IMG/VR virus record: IMGVR_UViG_3300027746_000697
Span: 1-64,000 of that record
From: a virus
Length of the DNA stretch: 64,000 bases
Reading direction: 5' to 3' (one strand)
Below the pieces are notes generated by a model. It was not told the origin of the DNA, ran no database searches, and saw only the letters and a program-made list of their open reading frames with translations. The position numbers were made by a program, and so were the translations under genes. Below are positions 13,739 to 21,783 of the stretch, piece by piece; position 1 is the stretch's first letter; each line of letters starts with the position of its first letter.

Positions 13739-14140
13739 ATGACAACAGTAATGGTCAATGGTACGTTTGATGTACTTCATCCCGGACATATTGCTTTATT
13801 GAATACAGCACGTAGCTACGGCGATTGGCTTGTGGTAGCCATCGATACTGATAGACGAGTAAAAGAACTCAAAGGCGAACACCGTCCCATTAACAATCAA
13901 ACGGATCGTAAGATTATGTTGAGTAATCTCAAAGCTGTAGATTTTGTAGTATTCTTTGATAGCACAGAAGAACTGATTAAACTAATGGAATTATACAAAC
14001 CAGAAGTATATGTCAAAGGCAGTGATTGGAAACATGACAAAGGTTCCACAGCAGAAAAATATTGTAAACGGGTAATTTATTATGACAGAGTCGGCGACTA
14101 TTCAACAACAAAAACAATTCAACATATTGCTAATAGGTGA
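13739..14140 (+). CDS. hldC: D-glycero-beta-D-manno-heptose-1-phosphate adenylyltransferase-like (HldC / HldE C-domain)
   Basis: 133 aa nucleotidyltransferase. NGTFDVLHPGHIALL carries the GTFD and H-x-G-H nucleotide-binding motifs, and VKGSDWKHDK near the C-terminus fits the heptose-1-phosphate adenylyltransferase branch (KGSDW). It should transfer AMP from ATP to a sugar phosphate. Start ATG lies directly after the cupin stop. The next gene (kinase) begins inside its last 59 nt. In many bacteria kinase and transferase are fused as HldE; here they are separate. Confidence 0.82.
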   Translation: MTTVMVNGTFDVLHPGHIALLNTARSYGDWLVVAIDTDRRVKELKGEHRPINNQTDRKIMLSNLKAVDFVVFFDSTEELIKLMELYKPEVYVKGSDWKHDKGSTAEKYCKRVIYYDRVGDYSTTKTIQHIANR

Positions 14141-14849
14141 CGACTGTCACGACATTTACACTTATGGTTATGTAAATCGTATCAGCCCTGAAGCTCCAGT
14201 TCCTGTATTCGAACCTCACTATACCATTCACAAAGATGGTATGGCTGGCAATGTGTGTAAGAATCTAGAAGCATTAGGATGCACAGTTAACTTCCTACAC
14301 GGCAAAACCAGCGAGAAGAACAGACTAATTGATGAACGTACCAAACAACAATTACTGCGTATGGATAAAGATGTTGCCAGCGACCCTATCACATTTGAAA
14401 CAGCAATACCCTCTGTGTATGATGCCATTGTGATCAGTGACTACAACAAAGGCACAGTGACTTACGAACTTATTGAAGAACTGGTTAAAGAAGTCACTGT
14501 GCCTATTTTCGTTGACACAAAGAAAACAGACCTAGCAAGGCTAGCAGGATGCTATGTCAAGATCAATGCATTAGAAAAAAGTCGTGCAACCAGTTTACCT
14601 GACTCAGACCATTTGATTGTGACGCACGGTGGAGACGGCGCAGTATGGAATGGTTGGGTATATTCTGCTGAGATTGTAGGTGATGTGACTGATGTATGCG
14701 GTGCCGGCGATACATTTTTAGCCGCACTTGCCTACAAGTTTCTAGAGACAAATGACATACGTGATGCTGTTAAATTTGCCAACAAAGCCGCTAGTATAAC
14801 AGTACAGCATGTGGGTGTCTATGCTCCCCGATTAGAGGAAATCAAATGA
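14082..14849 (+). CDS. hldA: PfkB-family heptose-7-phosphate kinase-like (HldA / HldE N-domain)
   Basis: 255 aa. NRISPEAPVPVFEP near residue 30 is the typical HldE kinase sequence, and DVCGAGDTFLAALAY near the end is the PfkB signature with the catalytic Asp (GAGD). It should phosphorylate a heptose 7-phosphate at C1. It is shorter than the usual kinase domain (about 315 aa), so some loops are trimmed. It overlaps the adenylyltransferase gene by 59 nt and the following epimerase by 4 nt. Confidence 0.82.
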   Translation: MTESATIQQQKQFNILLIGDDCHDIYTYGYVNRISPEAPVPVFEPHYTIHKDGMAGNVCKNLEALGCTVNFLHGKTSEKNRLIDERTKQQLLRMDKDVASDPITFETAIPSVYDAIVISDYNKGTVTYELIEELVKEVTVPIFVDTKKTDLARLAGCYVKINALEKSRATSLPDSDHLIVTHGGDGAVWNGWVYSAEIVGDVTDVCGAGDTFLAALAYKFLETNDIRDAVKFANKAASITVQHVGVYAPRLEEIK

Positions 14850-15649
14850 GAGTTTTAGTAACTGGTTACAAAGGATTCATAGGAAAAAACTTAGTCCAAT
14901 ACATTTACGACAATACAGATTGGAGTGTGGACCTGTATGAGTGGGGCGAAAGCAACATGCCCAGTATCATGGAACAGGATTGGGTTATACATATAGGTGC
15001 TATCAGTAGTACTACAGAGCGAGACTTGGATAAAGTGATGCGACAGAATGTAGACTTTACTAGGCAACTGTTCAATGCTTGTAAAACATACGGAGTGAAT
15101 TTTCAGTACAGCAGTAGTGCAAGCCTATATGGGTTTGGTACGGACTTTGCAGAAACAGCACAGTTAGATCCCCGTACTCCTTATGCTTGGAGCAAGTATC
15201 TATGTGAATACTATCATAGGCAACATCAAGGCGGCAACACGGTACACGGGTTCAGATATTTCAATGTGTACGGTAATCATGAAGAACACAAAGGCAATCA
15301 AGGCAGTCCGGTAAGTCAGTTTAGTAGACAGGACCCTATTCGATTATTTGAAGGAAGTGACAAATATCTAAGAGATTTTATTGCAGTAGAAGATATCTGC
15401 AGAATACATGTAGAGTTCATTAATCGTGTAAAAGAATCAGGCGTATGGAATTTAGGTACAGGAAAAGCAACTAGTTTCCAAGAAGTAGCAGATTTAATTA
15501 ATACAAATCAAGAATACATTCCTATGCCTGATATACTTAAATCAAGCTACCAAACATATACTTGCTCAAATAATGACAAATTAGAACATACATTAGGGCC
15601 GCAACAATGGATCACTATAAAGGAATGGCTTGATAAATATAAATTATGA
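14846..15649 (+). CDS. hldD: ADP-heptose epimerase-like SDR (HldD-like)
   Basis: 267 aa. GYKGFIGKNLVQ (Rossmann), HIGAISSTTERDLD, YSSSASLYG and YAWSKYLCE (Y-x-x-x-K), then RYFNVYG and a substrate-binding end VWNLGTGKATSFQEVADL. The ISSTTE and SASLYG segments are the closer match to HldD, which epimerises ADP-D-glycero-D-manno-heptose at C6. The symbol is provisional. Last gene of the cassette; the stop overlaps the ATG of the M23 peptidase gene. Confidence 0.8.
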   Translation: MRVLVTGYKGFIGKNLVQYIYDNTDWSVDLYEWGESNMPSIMEQDWVIHIGAISSTTERDLDKVMRQNVDFTRQLFNACKTYGVNFQYSSSASLYGFGTDFAETAQLDPRTPYAWSKYLCEYYHRQHQGGNTVHGFRYFNVYGNHEEHKGNQGSPVSQFSRQDPIRLFEGSDKYLRDFIAVEDICRIHVEFINRVKESGVWNLGTGKATSFQEVADLINTNQEYIPMPDILKSSYQTYTCSNNDKLEHTLGPQQWITIKEWLDKYKL

Positions 15650-16299
15650 GAGCAAAAGAATTCCTTATTTTAGAAGCCACAAGTGACCCTGAAATTGTAA
15701 AAACTCAGGAAAAATTACGTGATCTTGGCTACGATTTAGGGCCTTACGGGCCTAACGGTGACGGCGTAGATGGTATTATTGGCCCGTATACGCAAGCCGC
15801 AATGGACGCCTATGCCAAAGGTATAGATCCTAAAAATGTTCAAAAACCAGATGCCCTTGCTGTTCAAAACTTTGAAAAAGACCATCCTATCACACGTAAA
15901 GCTTCACGTAGAAAATCTAATGGAAAAATACAAATACCTGTTAACGGGCCAGTATCTAGTCCGTTTGGACATAGAACTAGTGTAGGCAAAGCCCATAGTC
16001 ATAATGGGACTGATTTTGCTGTTCCAACTGGAACTGAAGTAGTTGCACCAGCGTCTGGAGTAGTTACCGGCGCAGGCTCAGGCTCAGGTGGCGAAGGAAA
16101 CTATGTGACATTAGACGCAGATGGTGTAGTGCATAAATTCTTCCATCTTTCTAAAATTTTAGTACAAATTAATGATCAAGTAAGCGCAGGCGATGTAATT
16201 GCGTTATCGGGTAACACCGGTTATAGTACTGGCCCGCACCTGCATTGGGAAACACATATTGCTGGAACTCCAGTAGATCCTATGAGGAATATAGCTTAA
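15646..16299 (+). CDS. Peptidoglycan-binding plus M23 metallopeptidase with capsid-targeting-like N-terminus
   Basis: 217 aa. The N-terminus MRAKEFLILEA resembles the T4 capsid-targeting sequence. Residues 15-65 form a PG_binding_1-type domain (QEKLRDLGYDLGP ... DGIIGPYTQAAMDAY). The C-terminal half is M23: HNGTDFA gives the H-x3-D zinc ligands and HLHWE the H-x-H pair, with GSGGEGNYVTLDADG in between. It should cleave peptidoglycan cross-bridges. Likely virion-associated or lysis-related; not secreted by a signal peptide. Confidence 0.85.
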   Translation: MRAKEFLILEATSDPEIVKTQEKLRDLGYDLGPYGPNGDGVDGIIGPYTQAAMDAYAKGIDPKNVQKPDALAVQNFEKDHPITRKASRRKSNGKIQIPVNGPVSSPFGHRTSVGKAHSHNGTDFAVPTGTEVVAPASGVVTGAGSGSGGEGNYVTLDADGVVHKFFHLSKILVQINDQVSAGDVIALSGNTGYSTGPHLHWETHIAGTPVDPMRNIA

Positions 16300-16682
16300 T
16301 GCGAGCAAAAGAATTCCTTCCTGAAACTAAACTACACGGCACATTTGGCAAAGTAGATGCACAAGTATCTAATAGTTTACCCGGTGCATTTGTACAGCGT
16401 GATTTGCGTAATACTGACCCTTATATGCAGTATCGTTATGGCATGGCGTTGGCTGGAGCAAGAGCTAACAAGGATCACGATGTAGAGTTTGAACAAGAAA
16501 GTGCATGGGCTGAGAATCTTGCACTGGTAACATTTTCACCAGAAGACGAAGAGACTATTCGTCTTGCAGACAAGATGATGGGTGTTAAAGCTAGTCGTAT
16601 TGCCAGTAACAAAAGTACAGAAACAGATGTTAACGCAGTTAGTCCTGTATCTAAACCAAAACGTAATCAATACGGGGTCTAA
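16299..16682 (+). CDS. Phage protein with capsid-targeting-like N-terminus, 127 aa
   Basis: Begins MRAKEFLPETK, nearly identical in the first seven residues to its neighbours. The body (DPYMQYRYGMALAGARAN, SAWAENLALVTFSPEDEETIRLADKMMG) has the look of a short conserved T4-like phage protein without known function. ATG overlaps the M23 stop (TAATG). Confidence 0.7.
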   Translation: MRAKEFLPETKLHGTFGKVDAQVSNSLPGAFVQRDLRNTDPYMQYRYGMALAGARANKDHDVEFEQESAWAENLALVTFSPEDEETIRLADKMMGVKASRIASNKSTETDVNAVSPVSKPKRNQYGV

Positions 16683-17639
16683 ATGAGAGCAAAAGAATTC
16701 ACATTATCAGAAGTAGCAGAACCAAAGCGTTCCAATGTGGATCCGTTAGGCGACTTAGTAAATAAAATAACAAATAAATCAGCACCTGTCAAACAACGTC
16801 CTGCTGGCACTCCACCGATACATATTGCATTAGAACCTAAAGGCTTAGGATCATACATTGAAAACAAAGCCAAAGCAGACGGTATCAAAGGGGTACAGCT
16901 GGCTAACTTTATGGCACAGTCCAAGGTTGAAACAGCAGGATTTACCGCCTTAGAAGAACGTGCAGACGGCTCAGGGTATGAAGGCAAATTAATACTTGGT
17001 AACAAATACAGAGGCGACGGACCTTTATTCAAAGGCAGAGGATTCATGCACTTGACCGGTCGTGAGAATTACACCAAATGTGCAGCCGCAATGCCTTCTT
17101 GCAAAAACATTGTTAAGAATCCTGAATTAGTTGCAACAAACAAAACAATTGCCGCAGACTCTGCGTTATGGTTTTGGAATACATTTATTAGACCCAACTA
17201 TCGCTCTAGCGATATACATGGAGTATCAATCAGAGTTAACGGTGGCTCCAATGGATTAACAGAACGTATTGCGGCATTCAAAGCCTACGTTGAAAAATTA
17301 AAGAAAGGCATACCATCCAGTTTGAATAAACGAGCTGAAGCGGATATCGAAGGCAATGCTGATCAGTATGTGGCAAGTGTTGATATGCCAGACGAACTAG
17401 CGGAAGAAGGCAAAGCAAGTCGTGCATTATGTACAGGCGGCAAGCCAGATCACGAATTAGGTGCAAGTCAGTTGGCTAGTTGTAAAAGTCAAGGACTTAG
17501 AGCCCGCGATGGTGAAAAGAGTCATTTGATCACTGCCGGCAAACGAAATGTGCGTGTAACCGTTGGCGGCAAGAAAATCAAAGGCAAAAAATACGGTGGC
17601 CCGTTACCTGACTATGGCACAAGGAAGAATCAACGATGA
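16683..17639 (+). CDS. GH19-type endolysin (chitinase-like) with capsid-targeting-like N-terminus
   Basis: 318 aa. MRAKEFTLSEV is the targeting-like start. Residues 55-210 are a GH19 lysozyme/chitinase domain: QSKVETAGFTALEER supplies a likely catalytic Glu region and GPLFKGRGFMHLTGRENYTK the conserved substrate-binding block. After a linker, the last 75 residues (LCTGGKPDHELGASQLASCKSQGLRARDGEK ... KKIKGKKYGGPLPDYG) form a Lys/Gly-rich module that also occurs in other T4-like phage proteins. It probably degrades peptidoglycan glycan strands. Confidence 0.82.
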   Translation: MRAKEFTLSEVAEPKRSNVDPLGDLVNKITNKSAPVKQRPAGTPPIHIALEPKGLGSYIENKAKADGIKGVQLANFMAQSKVETAGFTALEERADGSGYEGKLILGNKYRGDGPLFKGRGFMHLTGRENYTKCAAAMPSCKNIVKNPELVATNKTIAADSALWFWNTFIRPNYRSSDIHGVSIRVNGGSNGLTERIAAFKAYVEKLKKGIPSSLNKRAEADIEGNADQYVASVDMPDELAEEGKASRALCTGGKPDHELGASQLASCKSQGLRARDGEKSHLITAGKRNVRVTVGGKKIKGKKYGGPLPDYGTRKNQR

Positions 17640-18931
17640 GATTTAATGAATTCAAATCTTTTTTAAGAGAAGATAAAAAGAAAACATATGCAATAGGTGA
17701 TAGTCATGCTAATGCTATTGCCAAAGCTGGAGGGTTTGTTAACCTATCCAAAGACGGTAGACGGGTAGAACGTCCAGAGAATCTGGCCGCAGTTAACCAA
17801 GTATTACCAGGCAGTGTAGTTGTTGTATCGCTTGGTGCCAACAACATGTTAGATGAAAACAAAGACAGCGTTGCAGATCAAATAGCTGATTTGTTACAAA
17901 CATTATTGAGTAAAAAATGCAAAGTATATTATATATTGTTTGCTGAAACTGATAATCCCAAGTATGCCAAAGACAGGAATAGATTAAGAACAACAGTTCA
18001 GTCAGTAATTCCGTCATCAGTACATGTTATTGATATGGGTACATTATCCATCAAAAACGGCGACGGAGTACATGCTAACGGAGGCTGGTACAACTCTACA
18101 GCACAAACTATCAAGTCGGAGTCTACAAATTTCCCAAGCGCAACCAGTCAAGTACCTGCACAAGACATTGTATCGCCTAGCAAAGAAGTTGGTGAGGTTG
18201 ATCAAGCTACAAAAGTTTCACCCAGTATCTATACTGTGGTGAGCGGTGACAATCTTTCAAATATTGCAAAAGACCACGGAGTTCCGTTAGCAGATTTGAT
18301 TGCCGCCAACAAGCAAATTAAGAATCCCAACAAAATCTATCCGGGTGATAAAGTTACCATTCCAGGCGGAAGCCACACTAATCCTACTCCACTACCGCCA
18401 GCCGTGGAACGCGGTCATCCAACAATGAAAGATGATCCACGTATCGTAACACCTACGCAACCTAAGAAGAAAAAAACTTTCAGCAAATACGAAATAGCCA
18501 ATACTGATTCAGCTGGCGAATGTTTTGACTTTTTTAAAGATAAAGGATTCAACGATATTCAATGTTCTGCATTTGTTGGAAATTTCAACGCTGAATCAGG
18601 ATTTAATACTACGGCGCACAACAAAAAAGAAAATGCAAGAGGAATTATACAGTGGAGACTAGATCGATTGAGTGGCCTTGCTGAATTTGCAAAAAAAGTT
18701 AAGAAAAAATGGCATAGTTTAGAATTACAATTAGATTATTCTTGGCACGAACTCACCGGAAGATACAAGAAAGTATTGCCAGCATTAGAGCGTAATAAAA
18801 ACAATCTTGAAGAATGTGTTAGAATTATCATGGACGATTACGAAGTCGCCAGTCCACAGTCTTATCCAGAACGATTGGGATATGCCGAGTCAGCCATGCG
18901 TTTATTTGGAACCGAGACTGAACGCAAATAA
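17636..18931 (+). CDS. Multidomain SGNH hydrolase - LysM - phage tail lysozyme protein
   Basis: 431 aa. MRFNEFKSFLRED is a capsid-targeting-like start. Residues 17-150 look like an SGNH hydrolase (AIGDSHAN with the block I Ser, VVSLGANNM, and a late D-x-VHANG). Residues about 199-245 are a LysM domain (YTVVSGDNLSNIAKDHGVPLADLIAAN). The C-terminal 140 residues (AGECFDFFKDKGFNDIQCSAFVGNFNAESGF ... GIIQW) match the phage tail lysozyme type. It could deacylate, bind and cut the cell wall during entry or lysis. It overlaps the GH19 gene by 4 nt. Confidence 0.82.
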   Translation: MRFNEFKSFLREDKKKTYAIGDSHANAIAKAGGFVNLSKDGRRVERPENLAAVNQVLPGSVVVVSLGANNMLDENKDSVADQIADLLQTLLSKKCKVYYILFAETDNPKYAKDRNRLRTTVQSVIPSSVHVIDMGTLSIKNGDGVHANGGWYNSTAQTIKSESTNFPSATSQVPAQDIVSPSKEVGEVDQATKVSPSIYTVVSGDNLSNIAKDHGVPLADLIAANKQIKNPNKIYPGDKVTIPGGSHTNPTPLPPAVERGHPTMKDDPRIVTPTQPKKKKTFSKYEIANTDSAGECFDFFKDKGFNDIQCSAFVGNFNAESGFNTTAHNKKENARGIIQWRLDRLSGLAEFAKKVKKKWHSLELQLDYSWHELTGRYKKVLPALERNKNNLEECVRIIMDDYEVASPQSYPERLGYAESAMRLFGTETERK

Positions 18932-18934
18932 ATA
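18927..18934 (+). promoter_or_regulatory. Late promoter octamer (AATAAATA), leaderless type
   Basis: Overlaps the stop of the preceding gene (TAA at 18929-18931) and is followed by only 5 nt (TCTGC) before the yqgE-like ATG at 18940. Confidence 0.65.
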
Positions 18935-18939
18935 TCTGC

Positions 18940-19488
18940 ATGAATATAGTAGGTACACTCTTAATTGCGCCGCCCGCAGTAAAAAACAATTTCTGGCATA
19001 AATCCGTAATAGCAGTAACAGAGCACCACGGCCAAGGCAGTGTAGGTTTTATACTGAATAAACGTAGCCCGTTGAGCATCTTTGAATTTGGAAAACAAAT
19101 GAACTGCGATATAGATCTGCCAGGCTATGTGTATGTGGGCGGCCCTGTACATAATCAAAGTTTAACCATGCTACATTCAAACGAATGGTCAACAGGAAAC
19201 ACCTTAAGGGTAACTGATAAATTATCCATCAGTAGTACTGGCGATATGATACACAGATTAGCATCAGGCGACAGACCAGAATACTATAGAATATTTCTTG
19301 GCATGTGCGGATGGGCGGTTAATCAGTTAGAAGGCGAAATTGAAGGTAAACCACCGTGGACCAAAGAAACCAGTTGGTGTCTTACTAAAGCAACTATGGA
19401 TTTGGTTTTTGGTAGTGATCAACAGGATCAATGGTGTGGTGCCCTGGATAAAAGTGGATTAGAATTCGCTCAAAACATTTTGGCATAA
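18940..19488 (+). CDS. yqgE: YqgE/AlgH family protein (UPF0301)
   Basis: 182 aa, the normal family length. GTLLIAPPAV, SVIAVTEHHGQGSVGFILNK, the YVGGPV motif and the LGMCGWAVNQLEGEI segment are diagnostic of YqgE/AlgH. The biochemical role of the family is unsettled; alginate regulation was proposed in Pseudomonas. Its presence in a phage is unusual. It is 5 nt behind a late octamer with no Shine-Dalgarno. Confidence 0.9.
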   Translation: MNIVGTLLIAPPAVKNNFWHKSVIAVTEHHGQGSVGFILNKRSPLSIFEFGKQMNCDIDLPGYVYVGGPVHNQSLTMLHSNEWSTGNTLRVTDKLSISSTGDMIHRLASGDRPEYYRIFLGMCGWAVNQLEGEIEGKPPWTKETSWCLTKATMDLVFGSDQQDQWCGALDKSGLEFAQNILA

Positions 19489-19538
19489 GTAATATTAAGT
19501 GTATAATGTTTAATACACCGCCGTTTTAAAAGGTTCTT

Positions 19539-20051
19539 ATGGCAGATACGTTAGTCCTCAACGCTGACGGTTTACCAGTCAGCGTATTACCGTTAAGTAC
19601 AATCAATTGGCAAGAGTCAATCAAATACATGGTCTTGGAAAAGGCTGTTGTATTGCATTGGCACGACAATTGGATCGTGCGTTCAGCACGTTGGGAAACA
19701 CTGGTTCCTAGCGTGATTATTCTGCGCGACTATATGAAAATCAAAACCACAGTGAGATTCAGCAGATCCAATGTATACTTGAGAGACAACGGTCAATGTC
19801 AATATTGCGGCTGTAGTATAGAACGCAAGGTTGCAACACTGGATCACGTACTGCCAGTATCTAAAGGCGGTAAAACCACATGGGACAACTGTGTAACTGC
19901 CTGCGGCCCTTGCAACAGTCATAAAAGCGACAAATTAGGTATCAAGCCAAGAATCAAACCTTACAAGCCAGACTACTACAATCTTGTAAATAAACGCAAG
20001 AAACAAGATTTCAATGTAAGGCACACAGAATGGTTACAATATCTAAAGTAA
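19539..20051 (+). CDS. HNH endonuclease, 170 aa
   Basis: The core is CQYCGCSIERKVATLDHVLPVSKGGKTTWDNCVTACGPCNSHKSDK: C-x-x-C, then DHVLPVSKGG (DH of HNH), DNCVTAC (N) and C-x-x-CN-x-H-K. This is the common stand-alone HNH form found in bacteria and T4-like phages. The N-terminal 85 residues are the usual cap of that family (VLNADGLPVSVLPLSTINWQ). A TATAATG at 19502-19508 may be its promoter. It overlaps the next gene by 22 nt. Confidence 0.88.
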   Translation: MADTLVLNADGLPVSVLPLSTINWQESIKYMVLEKAVVLHWHDNWIVRSARWETLVPSVIILRDYMKIKTTVRFSRSNVYLRDNGQCQYCGCSIERKVATLDHVLPVSKGGKTTWDNCVTACGPCNSHKSDKLGIKPRIKPYKPDYYNLVNKRKKQDFNVRHTEWLQYLK

Positions 20052-20467
20052 AACGATTCCTATGGAAAGTCCTAGGATTCCTTAGTCTTGGCATGGCCTA
20101 TGTGGGAATAATTACACCCGGCATTCCTTATAGTTGTTTTGTAGTGTTTGCGGCCTATTGCTTTGCCAAGGGCTCGCCTAAGATGCATGCCTGGTTATAC
20201 AACCATAAGATCTTTGGACCGTTCCTAACCAACTGGGGCGAGAAGCGAGTCTTCCCACAGAAGATGAAATACTTCATGTTGGCCATGATGAGCAGTAGTC
20301 TTTGCATCATGTATTTTACTAATGTACCTACACGCGGCATTATCTACACAGGTATCTTCATGTTCTTTGTAGCAGTATGGGCTTGGCGCTTTCCTGGCAG
20401 TGTAGAAGAACATGACAAACGTATTACAGATGGTCGCAAGATTGGTTGGTTTAACAACAGCTTCTAA
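20030..20467 (+). CDS. DUF454 (YbaN-like) inner membrane protein, 145 aa
   Basis: LGFLSLGMAYVGIITPGIP, FVVFAAYCFAKGSPKMHAWLYNH and FGPFLTNWGE are the DUF454 signature; two to three further hydrophobic segments follow (FMLAMMSSSLCIMYF, GIFMFFVAVWAW). Inner membrane protein of unknown function. Confidence 0.85.
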   Translation: MVTISKVKRFLWKVLGFLSLGMAYVGIITPGIPYSCFVVFAAYCFAKGSPKMHAWLYNHKIFGPFLTNWGEKRVFPQKMKYFMLAMMSSSLCIMYFTNVPTRGIIYTGIFMFFVAVWAWRFPGSVEEHDKRITDGRKIGWFNNSF

Positions 20468-20468
20468 C

Positions 20469-21143
20469 ATGAGAATAATATCATTTGGTCCTAGTGAAAT
20501 GTACGGACATGGCTTAGTAGATTGTTTTATTCCTCCAAATACGCCTGGAAATATTCCAAGTAAATTTGCATATCCTAATTTAGTAGCAAACTACTTAGAA
20601 TGTGAATGTATAAATCTCAGTAGTCCAGGTTGCGGCGCATTGGATGTACTTTTAAAAATATTAGATTTTGACTTTGATAACAACGATATTGTATTGGTAC
20701 AATGGCCATCACTGGGTACTGCAACATTAATATCAGAAGACAATAATCTCGTTAACATACAGCCTTGGATGGCCGAAGATTCTTTAAAAATAATGAAACA
20801 TGTAGTTGGTGCAGATTTAATACAATATCAAGCAAACAAATCAAACTTATCAATCAGTGAACAATTAATAGTTGCACAAAACTTTTACAAGACACATAGT
20901 GATAGGCATTTATCAATTACTAATTGTTTGTATATGGACTATGCCGCGCTTTATTTAGACAGTAAGTATCTTAAAAAGGTGTTTGGCGGCGCCGAATCTT
21001 GGAACTTTGAATACTCTCCAGTAACTGATCATAGAGTTATGAAAAATCACAGTGACTTCTTAGATGTTGCATTGGACGGGCAACATCCAGGTCCGCTATG
21101 GCATCAGCAGATAGCCAACGAAATTGTGTCAATATTACAATAA
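20469..21143 (+). CDS. SGNH/GDSL-like hydrolase, 224 aa
   Basis: Start at ATG 20469 (MRIISFGPSEMYGHGL), 1 nt after the DUF454 stop. FGPSEMYGHG resembles SGNH block I, CINLSSPGCGALDVL block II, and GQHPGPLWHQQIANEI near the end supplies the D/H catalytic region (DGQHPG...WH). Probably an esterase or deacetylase; similar proteins in phages sit among glycan or surface genes. Confidence 0.65.
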   Translation: MRIISFGPSEMYGHGLVDCFIPPNTPGNIPSKFAYPNLVANYLECECINLSSPGCGALDVLLKILDFDFDNNDIVLVQWPSLGTATLISEDNNLVNIQPWMAEDSLKIMKHVVGADLIQYQANKSNLSISEQLIVAQNFYKTHSDRHLSITNCLYMDYAALYLDSKYLKKVFGGAESWNFEYSPVTDHRVMKNHSDFLDVALDGQHPGPLWHQQIANEIVSILQ

Positions 21144-21148
21144 TTTCT

Positions 21149-21156
21149 AATAAATA
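21149..21156 (+). promoter_or_regulatory. Late promoter octamer (AATAAATA)
   Basis: 21 nt before the nuclease ATG at 21178, with CGGAG in the leader. Confidence 0.6.
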
Positions 21157-21177
21157 CTCTTATTACACGGAGTATAT

Positions 21178-21612
21178 ATGAAACGATTATTAGCATTACT
21201 ATTGTTAGTTCCAGTACTGGCATTTGCACAAAAAACACCCCAAGGCGTCACATATGATGCCAACATTATTAGAGTAACGGATGGCGATACAGTTGTTATC
21301 GCCGCACCCTTTCTACCTGCACCCCTTAAGCCCGAACTTGCAATACGAGTCTATGGCGTCGATACTCCGGAGAAAGGATTTAGAGGCCAATGCGACTCAG
21401 AAAAGCAACGTGGTGAAGCCGCCACAGTTTTCACTAAAGGTCTCATCAACGCCAGCCAACATCGACAAGTCATTCTATATGGTTGGGATAAATTCGGTGG
21501 TCGTGTATTGGGCGATCTTATTCTAAATGGACAGAGTCTACGTGCTGCCTTAATTGCCAATGGCTTTGCTCGTGAGTACTACGGCGAGGCAAAACAAAGC
21601 TGGTGCAATTAA
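21178..21612 (+). CDS. Secreted thermonuclease (SNase-like)
   Basis: 144 aa with a signal peptide (residues 1-18, ending LAFAQ). Staphylococcal-nuclease fold: VTDGDTVVI, IRVYGVDTPE (Arg and Glu region), RGEAATVFTKGLI and GGRVLGDLIL (second Arg), so the catalytic Arg/Glu/Arg set looks intact. It should cut DNA or RNA in the periplasm or outside the cell, for example degrading host or competing DNA. Confidence 0.87.
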   Translation: MKRLLALLLLVPVLAFAQKTPQGVTYDANIIRVTDGDTVVIAAPFLPAPLKPELAIRVYGVDTPEKGFRGQCDSEKQRGEAATVFTKGLINASQHRQVILYGWDKFGGRVLGDLILNGQSLRAALIANGFAREYYGEAKQSWCN

Positions 21613-21626
21613 ATCAAAGGACATAG

Positions 21627-21701
21627 ATGAAAATGGACTACCCAGTATACCCAGAAGATGATGGAACAGACACTAAAAGAAATCCTTATAGCCCTGTTTA
21701 A
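21627..21701 (+). CDS. Micropeptide, 24 aa
   Basis: MKMDYPVYPEDDGTDTKRNP plus four residues. AAAGGA lies 6 nt before the ATG. It overlaps the next small gene in another frame. Acidic, Pro-rich; function unknown. Confidence 0.4.
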   Translation: MKMDYPVYPEDDGTDTKRNPYSPV

Positions 21702-21783
21702 ACAGTTATACATTGGATTGGCATTGTTTGGTGCCGGTGTGGGCGGTATACTTTTAACATTTGAGGATATTAAAAACCTATGA
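21661..21783 (+). CDS. Small single-span membrane protein, 40 aa
   Basis: MEQTLKEILIALFKQLYIGL then a Gly-rich hydrophobic segment (ALFGAGVGGILLTF) and a short polar end. The stop overlaps the following ATG (21780). Start could also be the ATG one codon earlier. Could be a holin-like or accessory membrane peptide; no firm evidence. Confidence 0.5.
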   Translation: MEQTLKEILIALFKQLYIGLALFGAGVGGILLTFEDIKNL

